Below are positions 36,283 through 46,979 of a DNA stretch of 64,000 nt, piece after piece (the first letter of the stretch is position 1; each line of letters begins with the position of its first letter). A program made the position numbers and the translations under genes. The notes under the pieces were generated by a model. The model was given only the letters and a program-made list of their open reading frames with translations. It was not told where the DNA came from and did not search any database. Source of the stretch: Moringa oleifera (Eukaryota > Streptophyta > Magnoliopsida > Brassicales > Moringaceae); assembly GCA_021397835.1 (NCBI GenBank), contig JAJFZO010000742.1, forward strand, positions 2,923,001 through 2,987,000, read 5' to 3'.

Positions 36283-38649
36283 ATCATTTTGTTGCCCTTT
36301 TCTTTTGCACTTGGGGAAGGTTGTAACGTTATAAATTTGTTCCATAACTTGTTATATGCAATATACATGATTGTTTTATTGAGCACTGCTATTTCAATGA
36401 TACCTATAAACTCATGGTATTACACTTCAATAGGTTGTTCAGCATCTACAACATACTTTGCTGTTTGTAAGTGTTGTGACTTGCCTAAATTATCTTGATT
36501 ACAATTGGAAGCCATATCTGTGTTTGGCAGCTGCCATCGAGGAAGAGGTATCTCCCATCCTGTATGCACTTGTCTTCTACATGATTATACTGAACTTGAG
36601 CATTGCATCTGTTAAGAGATAGGTGGTAGCAGCAATGCTCATCATTATTTCGTGCAAACAGGTCTTTTCTTCATGGGGAGAGAGAAGCACAGCATATAAA
36701 ATAGACCTGAGAGGTTTCCAGATAGGAAAGTTTCATATATAGTGTCAAAATCATTAGCCTTTCAAAGGCTTATGATATCATTAGCCAATGGAAAGTTTCA
36801 AAGGACTCACACACCTTTCCAAGGTTGACATAGCAGATTCCAAATGGAAAAAGATTCTTCAATCTATAGTTTAACATTCACCAAACAGAGACAAAGTATA
36901 TATATATATCTCCATATCATCTTTGGCAGAACCAAGAGTGTTTGAGAGCAACGGTCACAACAATAATACCTAAGCGATTTTACAGTTTACTGAAAATGTC
37001 AACTAGATGAAGGCATTAAATTAGTTTCAGATAAATGCATGCTCATTAATGTAATTAGTTTCTGAATGAAAAGAACAAACACAAAAAACAAATTGCCATT
37101 AGAAAGTGAGAAACCAAATACAATATGGGCTAACGCTGAAAGCCATCTTTATACTTCATATTAACATAGGGTATACAAACTACTTGTATTTAAAAGGGAA
37201 AGTGTTTGAGAGGAGAAGATTAAATTATGGTGGGCAGCTAAACGTACTGGCAGAAATGAAAAAGACATTGCAAGTAACATAAGGAACACCAAAAGAAGAT
37301 TGACAAATTGATAAGAATTTTATGAAAATTACACTCTAAAAGTTGATTATTGAAGTAGGAGCCCAAAGCCTTATAAACCCATATGAGAAGTCCATACTTT
37401 TGATATAGATGAAGACCCTAACATTGTATCACGTTTGTAGCTCTAGTACCTAAACATGCTGGTTGTGCACTCATACTTTCATACTTTTGATGTCAGATCA
37501 AGTCTCACTCGTTACAACGAGGACCCTAATATTTCATCACGCTCCATAACCGTAGTGTCTATGCAGAGTGGCTGGACACTAGTTCAGAGAGCCTAAAACC
37601 ATGTAATCCCACACAAGAAGCCTATACTTTTATTTGAGATCAAATCCTATACCTTGCAATCAGGACCTAACACAAAGACAGTTGATAAACAAAGAGTTGC
37701 AGTTTCGGGGAAGGAAAATGGAACAATAATCCAATTTTAACATATTGAAATAGATTCAAAACACCAAAATGCAGTCACCTAGAAGACAGTGAAACTTCTT
37801 CCTATAATCATGGCAAAACAATCTACTTAAAAAGGCCCAAGCACCATTTCTCTGATATTCTTAATGCTCTTTTTTTTTTCCTGATAAATCTTCTTACTCT
37901 TTTTAAGGTAGATCAAGCTAATACAAAAACTAACCAGCAATAACCAACACCAAATGACATCGTGGTTTTGTGAAAAACTAACTGAAAGCACAGAGCTGTG
38001 ACTGTCGAAGAAAAATTCTGGCAAAATTATATGAGTAATCTCTTCTTCATGATGAATATATTATGTGTTCCTGATATTCAGACTGGTTTCTTGATCATTG
38101 AACAAGTTCATTACTTACGAGTTTTATTCCAAAATCAAACTTTAACAACCACATAGATGAAAAGAAAGACATGCTGCAAAAGATAATTGAATGAACCCAT
38201 GACATGATTAACTTATCTCATTGAAAGAATAAATGCTTTTTATACACATAACTAAGTTTTCAGATGGACAGTAATGAACGACTATTGTACATTAAGGAAT
38301 CAAAATGACACTGACAAAGATTTTAGATGGTTAGTGCTCCTTCCACTCTCCCAAAATCACCGTTCTTAGCATGCAAGTGATAGTTAGGCTTTCCATTGCA
38401 GACAACACAACAGACTGAAGTAACACATGCAAATAATGAAAAGAAGCCCTTTTCCTCCTTTTTCTTTTAACAAGTATTCACACAAAGCAGGATTCTTCCA
38501 GGCTGTGCTTTTTTAACCATTTAGGAAGTCTTTTAGGGCTCATTCTGAGTATGCTTGAGAAGAGGAGATAAAGTATACCATTTCCTGAGCAAGCTTAAAC
38601 TTCCAAAAAAGTGCCAAGAATGATATTCCTCAGCTTCAATCACTAAGCC
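36283..38649. other. Intergenic region between two convergent genes
   Basis: The left end probably holds the 3' untranslated region of the YqgF-like gene; the right end (38450-38649) is the transcript end of the minus-strand methyltransferase gene. No credible gene lies between. A degenerate tandem repeat lies at 37393-37680. Confidence 0.5.
37393..37680. repeat. Degenerate tandem repeat, about 3 units
   Basis: Units start ATACTTTTGAT at 37393 and 37481, and ATACTTTTATTTGA at about 37624. The first two share GACCCTAA(C/T)ATT followed by ATCACG and a later TAGT(A/G) phrase. Third unit shares GGACCTAACA. Period 88 bp, then about 143 bp. It may be part of a larger dispersed repeat. Confidence 0.5.
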
Positions 38650-40065
38650 TCAGATTCTCCTCATGGAATCCATGTATTCTCCAGGAATAACTGCTCTTAG
38701 TTTCTTAAGAAAATGAGTCTCACAAGCTCTATCTGGCGACTCAACAGGCATCACTGTGGCAGTAAGGACAAAATTTTCTTCATTCCCAACATTGATTTCA
38801 TATAACTCATTAAAAACTTCACGAAAATCATTTATCAATGTCTCATAGAATGACCTATTTGGAGGAATCACATTTATAATAAGAACTCCAAAACGGCAAA
38901 GGATGGTCCTCGCAGCCAAAAGCACATGCTTTTTAACAAATTCCAGTGGCGGAGCACTAATACCATTCATCACATCACTGGAATCTAGATCAACCATGAT
39001 GACATCAAATTTTGTATCAACACCACCACTGTCACCCATATGACAACCATTATGATCATCTTGTGAGCCTGAATTCAACCCCCTGGCTCGACAAGAAAGT
39101 TTTTCCAGAAACTCTATAGCATCTCCAACATGAACCCGGACAACATCCCCATCTTCTGCCAAGCCAAAGTAATGCCTGGCAACCCTCAAAACCTCCTGAT
39201 CCATCTCCACACCCACAACCTCAAATCCCAGTTGGCTTCTCAAAAAACTAAGCAAAGCCCCGCCACCAACACCAAGACACAATACCTTAGGCCCAACCCC
39301 AACTTGAATGCACTCCTGCAGATATGAATTAGCTAAAGCAAGACTTGCCACCATTGGTGCTAAGTATGGGTGCACCAAAACACCAACATCGGGAATAAAC
39401 TCCACTCCTCCTAATTCTAAGCCATTTGAACCGTAACCTTGCTGGGGCACAATTCTAATCTCTGTTTGGACTAAATTTGGCATCCTCTTAAACCTTAATC
39501 TCCTCCTGAACTCTGGTTTATTTCGACACCTACCCATTTCTCTATCACTCTCTATCTCAACATCCTCAACTAGCATTTCACCAACAGAATACCCAACACA
39601 TTTCTCTAAAACTACATTACAAATCACATTATCATCATAACTCAATATGGGTACCTCAGGTTTTCCATTGTCAAAACAAAATTTGGGAGCTAAAGCCATT
39701 ACCAGGGGTTTCAAGCTCTCTTCAAGTCTCTCTCTATCATGGTTCTTCATCACATGGCGGTAAATGGTGGATGAATCAGGGCCATTAACGGGCTGGTGAC
39801 CGATCAATATGAGCCGAGAGATGTCAGGGAGGTTGAGAAGAAGCTGAAGGTGGCCGGATTCGGTGGAGAAGACCCAGTCGGACTCGCGATGTTCAGGTAC
39901 GAACATGGCAGCCACTAGAGGCGGTGTTTCGGGAGGTTGGATTGGTGAGTCGAGAACGGCGACCCGGAGGAGCTTCTCAGAAGAAAAGAGATAAGGGTTG
40001 GGGATTGTGAAGGTAATGAAGCGAGAAGGAGTTAGGGTCTCAAAGGTGGTTATATCAAGCGCCAT
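38650..40065 (-). CDS. METTL13-like SAM-dependent methyltransferase, intron-less
   Basis: 471 aa, ATG at 40065, stop at 38650-38652. It resembles the C-terminal half of animal METTL13 (eEF1A N-terminal methyltransferase) and its plant homologues. FVPEHRESDWVFSTESG (55-71) is the conserved entry motif. VVLEKCVGYSVGEMLVEDV (151-169) and PNLVQTEIRIVP (196-207) follow. Rossmann motif I is VLCLGVGGGALLSFL (261-275), the ribose-binding acidic residue is Glu287 (VVGVEMD), motif II is VHVGDA (311-316) and motif IV is FDVIMVDLDSSD (353-364). The fold is spermidine-synthase-like. It likely methylates a protein in the cytosol; the substrate is not shown by sequence. No N-terminal second methyltransferase domain is present, unlike METTL13. 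No transit peptide is evident. Confidence 0.92.
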   Translation of the reverse strand: MALDITTFETLTPSRFITFTIPNPYLFSSEKLLRVAVLDSPIQPPETPPLVAAMFVPEHRESDWVFSTESGHLQLLLNLPDISRLILIGHQPVNGPDSSTIYRHVMKNHDRERLEESLKPLVMALAPKFCFDNGKPEVPILSYDDNVICNVVLEKCVGYSVGEMLVEDVEIESDREMGRCRNKPEFRRRLRFKRMPNLVQTEIRIVPQQGYGSNGLELGGVEFIPDVGVLVHPYLAPMVASLALANSYLQECIQVGVGPKVLCLGVGGGALLSFLRSQLGFEVVGVEMDQEVLRVARHYFGLAEDGDVVRVHVGDAIEFLEKLSCRARGLNSGSQDDHNGCHMGDSGGVDTKFDVIMVDLDSSDVMNGISAPPLEFVKKHVLLAARTILCRFGVLIINVIPPNRSFYETLINDFREVFNELYEINVGNEENFVLTATVMPVESPDRACETHFLKKLRAVIPGEYMDSMRRI

Positions 40066-41015
40066 ACTTCCCTTTGGGGTTCTGGCATTAATTGGTCAGT
40101 GCACAATATTTAAGAGCTTCGGCCAAATCTACGGATCGTTTTTGTACAGTAGCTTCCAACTCTACTCAAAGTTTCAAACCAGGATGACCCTTAAGAAGAA
40201 AGCCTCATAATTCGAGGTTATCTATTGCAAGTTGGTGCCCAAGATGGCATAAAACCTCTGTTTCCGTTTTGAATGTTTCTAAACTCCTGTACAAATGAGA
40301 AGTAGCAGGACAATGATGACGAATCACAGAGACTTTTCAACCGATAAAAAAGAGAAATTGAAAGAATTTTAAGATGAAAAATAAACCGCCTTTATCCTTG
40401 TTGACAACAAAGGCACAAGGATAAAATGGTAAAAGTGAAATGGGATCAGCCTATCAAGAAATGTCAGCACCCATGTCGATTTTGGTATTGACTGTCATCA
40501 AGGTATGATTCTTCGTCTTTAGACTTGGATTTTATTATAAGCTTTTGAATGTTTACCTCTCCTTTTTCCCTCAATTGATAAGGTTTTGTTGTTTTTTATT
40601 ATATATATATATATATTAATTTTGTTTGTGACAGATTGTGAGGGAAGAAACATAAGAGCTTTTTATTGTTGATTTTTTTTTTTATAAAATGATTATCAAA
40701 TGGAGATTTTAATTCAATGAACTTCTCCAAGTGAATATGAAAAAAAATATTTTTATTTAAAATGTAAAAAATATTTACAATATTAAAAATATCAATAATT
40801 TTTTATGTGAAGTGATTGATTATTAAATTTTATTTATTTTTTAAAATTAAAATAAAAAAGTTTTGATTTATTTTTTCAAAAAATCAAAATCAATTATACG
40901 CTGAAAAAACTTAACAACTTCATAATGTTCATAATTAGTTTTTATTAAATGAAAATATTTTTCAAAATTAAAAATGAATCATGATTTAAAAATAAATTTT
41001 TTATTTATGTTTTTT
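40066..41015. other. Promoter flank and AT-rich intergenic DNA
   Basis: The first 300 bases upstream of the methyltransferase ATG have mixed composition and probably contain its promoter, but no clear TATA motif. 40570-41015 is AT-rich with an (AT) run at about 40600-40614, and no coding reading. Confidence 0.5.
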
Positions 41016-44000
41016 TTAGGCAAGTTACTAGATTTTATTTAACTAATATCAAATAAAAGATAAGTTTTTACAAAAAAAAAAAAAAGGTTCATCCCAAGCA
41101 ACTAGACCAACATATAAATATGACTCCTTTACTGAAGTATAGATAGCCATATTAGCTTGTCTATTTATATGAATAATAAAAAAAAAATGTTCGTAGTAAA
41201 AATATATATATATTTACACTCACTGATCAACATACCAAACTCAAAAAAAATTTTAACATTTAACCTCATTGCCTGTGTCATTTTCATAGAAGTCTAATTC
41301 AAAAACCATTTGATTAAAGTGATTCTTCGAAGATCAATTAGCTGTTTCATTTAAACTCAGGCCTATGCTTCCTCAAGTAACATACGGCCTTCCATTGTTT
41401 TGGATATACCTTTAATAAAATCTCTATGATCATTCTTAATGACCAAGGTCATACCTACAAGATTTATATCATTAAAAATGACAACATCGATGTTACCTTT
41501 AAGTAAACCAGGGGCAGTTTTCATCCATCTGTAGATTGACTTTTTAGAAACTTTTCTTTCAGTACCACTAATGAGTGCCTTTGCTGCCTTCCATGCTTCC
41601 ATGAATTCTAAACCTGATTTTATTACCAGCATAAGGAAAGGAGTAATATCATTCCAGATTTTTGATATTTCTAGAAGTCCAAATTAACCATAATATCATA
41701 CATAATTCAAGTTTTAAGGTAGGCACCAAAAGTTTCAAAGTTTTGAAAACCCATTCCATAAAACATTCATTACAAAGTGATATGTCAATGAAGTCTGCTT
41801 CCAACTAGCAACTTCTAGCGAAAAGACATCTCACAAAGATGTGCTAAATTTTCGATCTCTGCTCTATGAAAAACACATTCACCATTTATCTCACAACCCC
41901 TTACAAGTAGTTGATCTCTTACAGGTAAACAACCCCTATATAATCTTTAGATGAAGTCCTTTACCTTTGGAAGCATTCTTAAATTTCAGATAGACATCCA
42001 ATTGGCATTGACATTCACATGCTCCAGTACAGCCATTGCTACTCTATAGCCAAATTTAACCATGTATTTTATCATCTTGATTGTAATGCCAAATGATTTT
42101 ATTTTCCTTGATATTGTTGCTAATCATTATTTTAAGGATATCCTCAACATTTTTCTCCATAAATAAATCGTTAATTAAGTCTTTACCCCAAGATGAAGTT
42201 TGTGGGATTTATAAGTCCTTCATAAGAGTGTAGTAAAGTTCTGGCTTAACAGGGGATTCAATCCTAAAATTTTTTGGAATCTTAAGCCAAAGGTCTCCCT
42301 AAACCAAAACCTGTTTGCCTCTTCTGATTCGTCACTAGCAACCTTTCTCAAGTGTTGGCCTAACACTTCAGATACTTTTCCAAGTAAAGCTGGGATTCGA
42401 CCCCAAGTTAGCCCTCATGAAATCCTTCGTAGGGAAACATTTAGCTTTTAAAAGCTTTTTTACTAAAGAATAAGGATTAGAGATTAATCTCCATCCTTGG
42501 TCGACTAAGAAGACCAAATTTAACTCATGTAGGCTTTTCAAACCCATCCCTTCATGCTCTTTTCTGTGGTATAATCTTTTCTAGCTTATATAACACAATC
42601 TTTTCCCTTCACTCTAGTTTGATTCCTATTAAAAAAAAAAGTTAACATTCTTTGAATCTCCTCATACAAAGAAAAAGGAAGTAGAAAAGTACTCATACAA
42701 TAGGTTAAAATTGTTTGAACTATAATTTTGATTAAAATTTCTTTCCAAGCTCTTGAAAGCAACCTATTCTTTCAGTCATGAATCCTTCTTCAAAATATTT
42801 TCTTAATAAAGCTAAAGATAACATTTTTGTTCTTGCCAACAAGATATGGCAGGCCTAAATACACCCTTGCATCCATAGTATTATAAACTCCCAACTTATT
42901 TGATATCAAGCCTTTAATATGCTCAGGAACATTTGAGCTAGACATTATGCCAGACTTTTGAAAACTAACTGCTTATCCAAAAGTTAATTTATAATCTCTT
43001 AAGATCTGGATCATATTTTCAGCCTCTTTCATAGTAGCTTTAAAAAAGAAAATGAATCATAAGTAAATAATAAATAAGATATTGAAAGAGTTCCCTCACA
43101 AACCATACAGCCATGTAAGTCACCCTTCCTTTTAGCGTTCTTAATTAACATGGAGAGGCCTTTTGCAAAAAAGATAGGGAGATAGAGGATCTCCTTATTG
43201 TAAACCCCTCTTGAGTACATAATAAGCCCTACCTCTTTCCCATTGAAAACAATTTTGTAAAAGGTAGTTATAACGCATAGCATTATTATCTTACTCTGGT
43301 CTCTAGCTAACTCCATTCTGATCATAACCTTCTCTAGGAAGGATCAAAATAGTTTGTAATAAGCTTTATTAATATCAATCTTCAAAGTAACCTTTCCCTA
43401 TTTTCTTTTTGTCTTACTCTTCATATAATGCACAGCTTTAAAAGCCATTAAAATATTATTCATAATCGTTCTTCTAGGAAAATGCAAATAAAGATTCAGA
43501 TATAAGTTTTGAAAGCAAAAGTTTTAGCCTATTAGCAAGCACTTTAGCCACCACCTTGTAGACAATATTACATAATGCAATTGATCAAAAATCTTTGATA
43601 CTCCTAGGCAGATTACACTTAATAATCAACATAATGGAAGTACTATTCAGTCTAGGATAGAATTCCTTATATTTAAGCCAATACATAGCTGAAGAAAAGA
43701 TATCTTTGCCTAGTATCCCCTAGAATCTTTGAAAAAAACTCATACCAAAATCATCTGTCCTTGGAGTTTTGTTTAGGTGCATTTGAAAACTACTTTCTCA
43801 AACTCTTGCAGGGTAAACTTCTCTAACAATAACTAGTCATCCACTTGACTAATCCTTTGCTAAAAAAGATTTGAGATATTTTTTGAACAGTTTGTAGGTG
43901 CTGCAAAAAGATCATTGAAGTAGTTCTTAATTAAAAGAGATAAATCCTTATCTCTTTTCACCAACTTCCCATGTCCATTATATAAACTCTGGATCTTATT

Positions 44001-45091
44001 AATATGTTCTCCCCTGGATGCCATATTGTGAAAATACTTTGTATTTCTATCACTATCTACTAATTAAACACTTTTGACCCTTTGCTTCAAGTAATCTTCT
44101 TGCTATTGTAACAATAAGTATAATCTATTCTTTTCTTCTTCAAATCTATCTTTAGTATGCCCATCCATTTTATTTTTAAGATTTTTCACTAACTATTTTT
44201 TGTTTTAAATTTTTTTTGAAAAATTTCCAGTTAGATTCATGCCCTAATTAGACAAATTATCCCACCGTAAGACATTCTACTGAGGACATTCTATGACATG
44301 ACTCAACTAGTTTGGTTAATTAGGCTCATGGAACTAGTAATTCTCAAAACAAAATTTAGATTTAAAGTAAATGTGTGAATTGCATCTGTGATTCTAAGAG
44401 AATGAAAGAATGACCCAAGTAAGGAGCCATCAAATTGAGTAATCTCGCTTTTAAAAATAAAAAGAAAAAAAGAAAACCAATCTCCATTAACTTGAGCTCT
44501 GTTTAGGCATTCTGTAACCTAATTATCTAGTCATCTTCCTCTCTTTCAAGTAAATTGGTGACCCTGTATATTCATATCTTCCAAGCCACATTCACTTACA
44601 ACCTATCTAAGGCCTCTAATTAACTAGTTAGTTTGGGAAAGTCCACCCAGTTTCTCAATCGGGTATAAGATATTGTTGAAGTCTCCCATGCATAACCATG
44701 ATAGTCTAAACTCTTTATGCAATGTTCTCAATAGTCTCTTGGACTCATTCTGCTTGGCTCATTCTAGGAAGCCATAAAATGTCATAAGCCTTCAAGCTGC
44801 ACTCTTACCCATAGATAACTCTATATTAATATGATTTTAGGAGAAATTGATAATGCTACAGTGCTCTTTTCTCTTCTAGAAACTTGCCAAACCCCCACCA
44901 TAACCATCCCTATAGACTTTTAATGCTCCTCAAAACCTAGTTATCTCCTTATTCTTTTTAATTCTCCTCTAATATGCCTAAGTTTCTATCAAAATCACTA
45001 CTTCTTGCCCTTTTTATTTCATGAGCTCATCAAAAGTTGATACTGCCCTCGGATTGCCAATGGCTCAATAGTTCCAGCTTAAGATTTTCAT
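41016..45091 (-). mobile_element. L1-type LINE, decayed, 3' end at left
   Basis: Minus strand from the right: the start of an endonuclease domain (MKILSWN...GNPRAV at about 45050-45091, and WLCMGDFNNILYP near 44680). Then a reverse transcriptase with an open piece at 43029-43325 (YKIVFNGKEVG, SMLIKNAKRKGDLHGC, ISYLLFTYDSF; the last has TYD where AD-D is usual). An RNase H remnant follows (41363-41632; VIKNDHRDFIKGISKTMEGR). The 3' tail shows an A run on the minus strand at about 41020. Stops are frequent. The 5' end stops at the ORF2 start, where copia sequence begins, so the LINE is 5'-truncated. Confidence 0.83.
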
Positions 45092-46638
45092 GACACCAGA
45101 TGAACTTGTTTTTTGTTGAGTCATCAATGAATGTCACGTAATAGCTAAATCCTCTAACAGACGTTATAGTTAAAGTCTCTCACACATCTATATGAATTAA
45201 CTCTAGTTTTTTCTGCTTTTTTCCTACTTTAGAGAACTTGATTCTTTTTTTTTTAACTAATGATACAGCTTTCACATAATCTGTGCTCTACGAATTTCAA
45301 ATTTAGCAAATTATCATTTGCCACCATAAATTTCATTCCTTTTTCACTCATATGCCTAAGCCCACAATGCCATTAATCAAAATTTATATCAGTGTTAATA
45401 GTAGCCATTGTATCATTACAACTTGAAGTCATATAAAGAATTTTATTTTTGCTTTTTTAAGCAATAACTATGGCATCTTTAGTAACTTTTTAAGTATTGT
45501 CATTGAAAATCACCTTGTGCTCTTCATTATCAAGCCATCTAACAAAAATCATATTTCTCATTAATTTTGACACATGTCTTACCATTTGAATATTTTAGAT
45601 ATTCTCACCTAGCATCTTTAATTTAACATCACTCATAATATTCAAAGTTTTTTCGTTAGCAAGGTAAACTTTTTTATAATTATCAGTAATATAATTTTTT
45701 ATTATTTTGCTATGTGTAGTGATACAAAAAGATACTTCAAATTCTTAAACTCAAGACTCAAGAGAACTATTAATAGCTAAAAGTAATGTATCAATTACCT
45801 CACTTATGACAGTAGTTTCAATGTCATCTTTATTCTCAACCTCTTTTTTTTTTTAGTGATTGACAATCTTTTTTCATGTGACCCATTTTTCTATAGTTTC
45901 AGCATTCTAGATTTTTTCTAGATCTAGACTTACTTCTTTCATTTTTTTTTTACTTAGATTTGCCCTTATTACAATTAGAATTTTTGTCATTTTTTCTCTT
46001 ATTTTCAACATTTAGAGCAAATATTGAAATTGATATTTCATCCAAATCGATTCTTTGAATTTTTTGCAAGAATTCAATCATAAATATCGTTGAAGTTCAA
46101 TTTTAAACTCCTAATAAAATTATCAATCGCTACCTTCATAGGCTTTCAACTATCTGACAATGATGATAAAAGTATCAAGGTATGTACCTCATCGTTAAGG
46201 TCAATCTCTACAGGAGATAACAGATTGTCAATAGTATTAAACTCATTAAGATGAGTTGCCACAAAGTTATCTTCAACCATTTTTAAGTGAAATTACTTCT
46301 TCATAAGAAAAACCTTGTTATTTGCTTAGAGTTTTTCATATATATCAGATAGCACCTTCATCAAACTCGTAGTTATTTTCTTCTTCGTCACATTGTGAGT
46401 AATATTCTTTAATAGTGTCAGCTGAATGACTCTCAGCATCTGTTTATCAAGGAGATTCTAATTCATTTTTGAAATCTTTTTAGGTTTTTCAACTAAAAAT
46501 AGGTCATGTAGGTTTTTTTTTCATATAGATAATCTTTGATCTATATTTTTTAGAAAGTATAATTTATACCATTAAATTTAATGATTTCATGTAATGAGTT
46601 TTCTTCACTGCCCATTACTTTGAATCTCAAAACTCAAA

Positions 46639-46650
46639 GGTCTAATACTA
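46639..46650 (-). other. Copia primer-binding-site remnant
   Basis: Minus strand TAGTATTAGACC matches the initiator tRNA-Met site TGGTATCAGAGC at 8 of 12 positions and lies 3 bases inside the LTR edge CCCCAACA, the normal spacing. Confidence 0.7.
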
Positions 46651-46652
46651 GT

Positions 46653-46979
46653 TGTTGGGGATTTGACTACCAAAAACTTGTTAAATGGGATTAAATATCA
46701 AATCTCTAAAGCTTGAAAGCAATAATGATCAATGTAATAAAAAATTAAATAATCACAAGAACATTCAATTTATAGTGGTTAACCTTCAATTAAGAATTAC
46801 ATTCACTTTGCATCCGCCACAAGCAATCTTTTCACTGTGAAAATAAATTACAAAAAAATAATTTATTTTTTATCCCTCTTTTTATTATAATAAAATTGAG
46901 GACTCTCACTCTATAATTAATATATATATATGTACACAAAAGTGTATCCACCTTTGTATAATGAAGTCTAGAACTAACA
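46653..46979 (-). repeat. Copia 5' long terminal repeat (probable)
   Basis: On the minus strand it begins TGTTAG and ends CCCCAACA. It contains TATATATATATTAATTATAG about 50 bases in and a leader with ATTCTTAATTGAAGG. The length of 327 bp is short but possible. There is no second LTR to confirm the left edge. Confidence 0.5.

Larger units (their letters stand above)
45100..46979 (-). mobile_element. Truncated Ty1/copia retrotransposon (LTR, gag, start of integrase)
   Basis: The minus strand from the right reads as follows. LTR at 46653-46979 (TGTTGGGG... to ...CTAACA on the plus strand; TATA-like repeat at 46918-46931). A primer-binding-site remnant lies at 46639-46650 (minus TAGTATTAGACC, against TGGTATCAGAGC, complementary to initiator tRNA-Met). 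Gag carries a CCHC-type knuckle with one Cys lost (CWNYRKMGHMKKDC, about 45870-45915). The gag-pre-integrase region follows (WHCGLRHMSEKGMKFMVAND, about 45320-45385). Integrase starts (LELIHIDV...YYVTFIDDSTKNK, about 45100-45210) and stops abruptly at the LINE junction. The rest of integrase, reverse transcriptase and the 3' LTR are missing. Many stops. The outer LTR edge is tentative. Confidence 0.8.
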
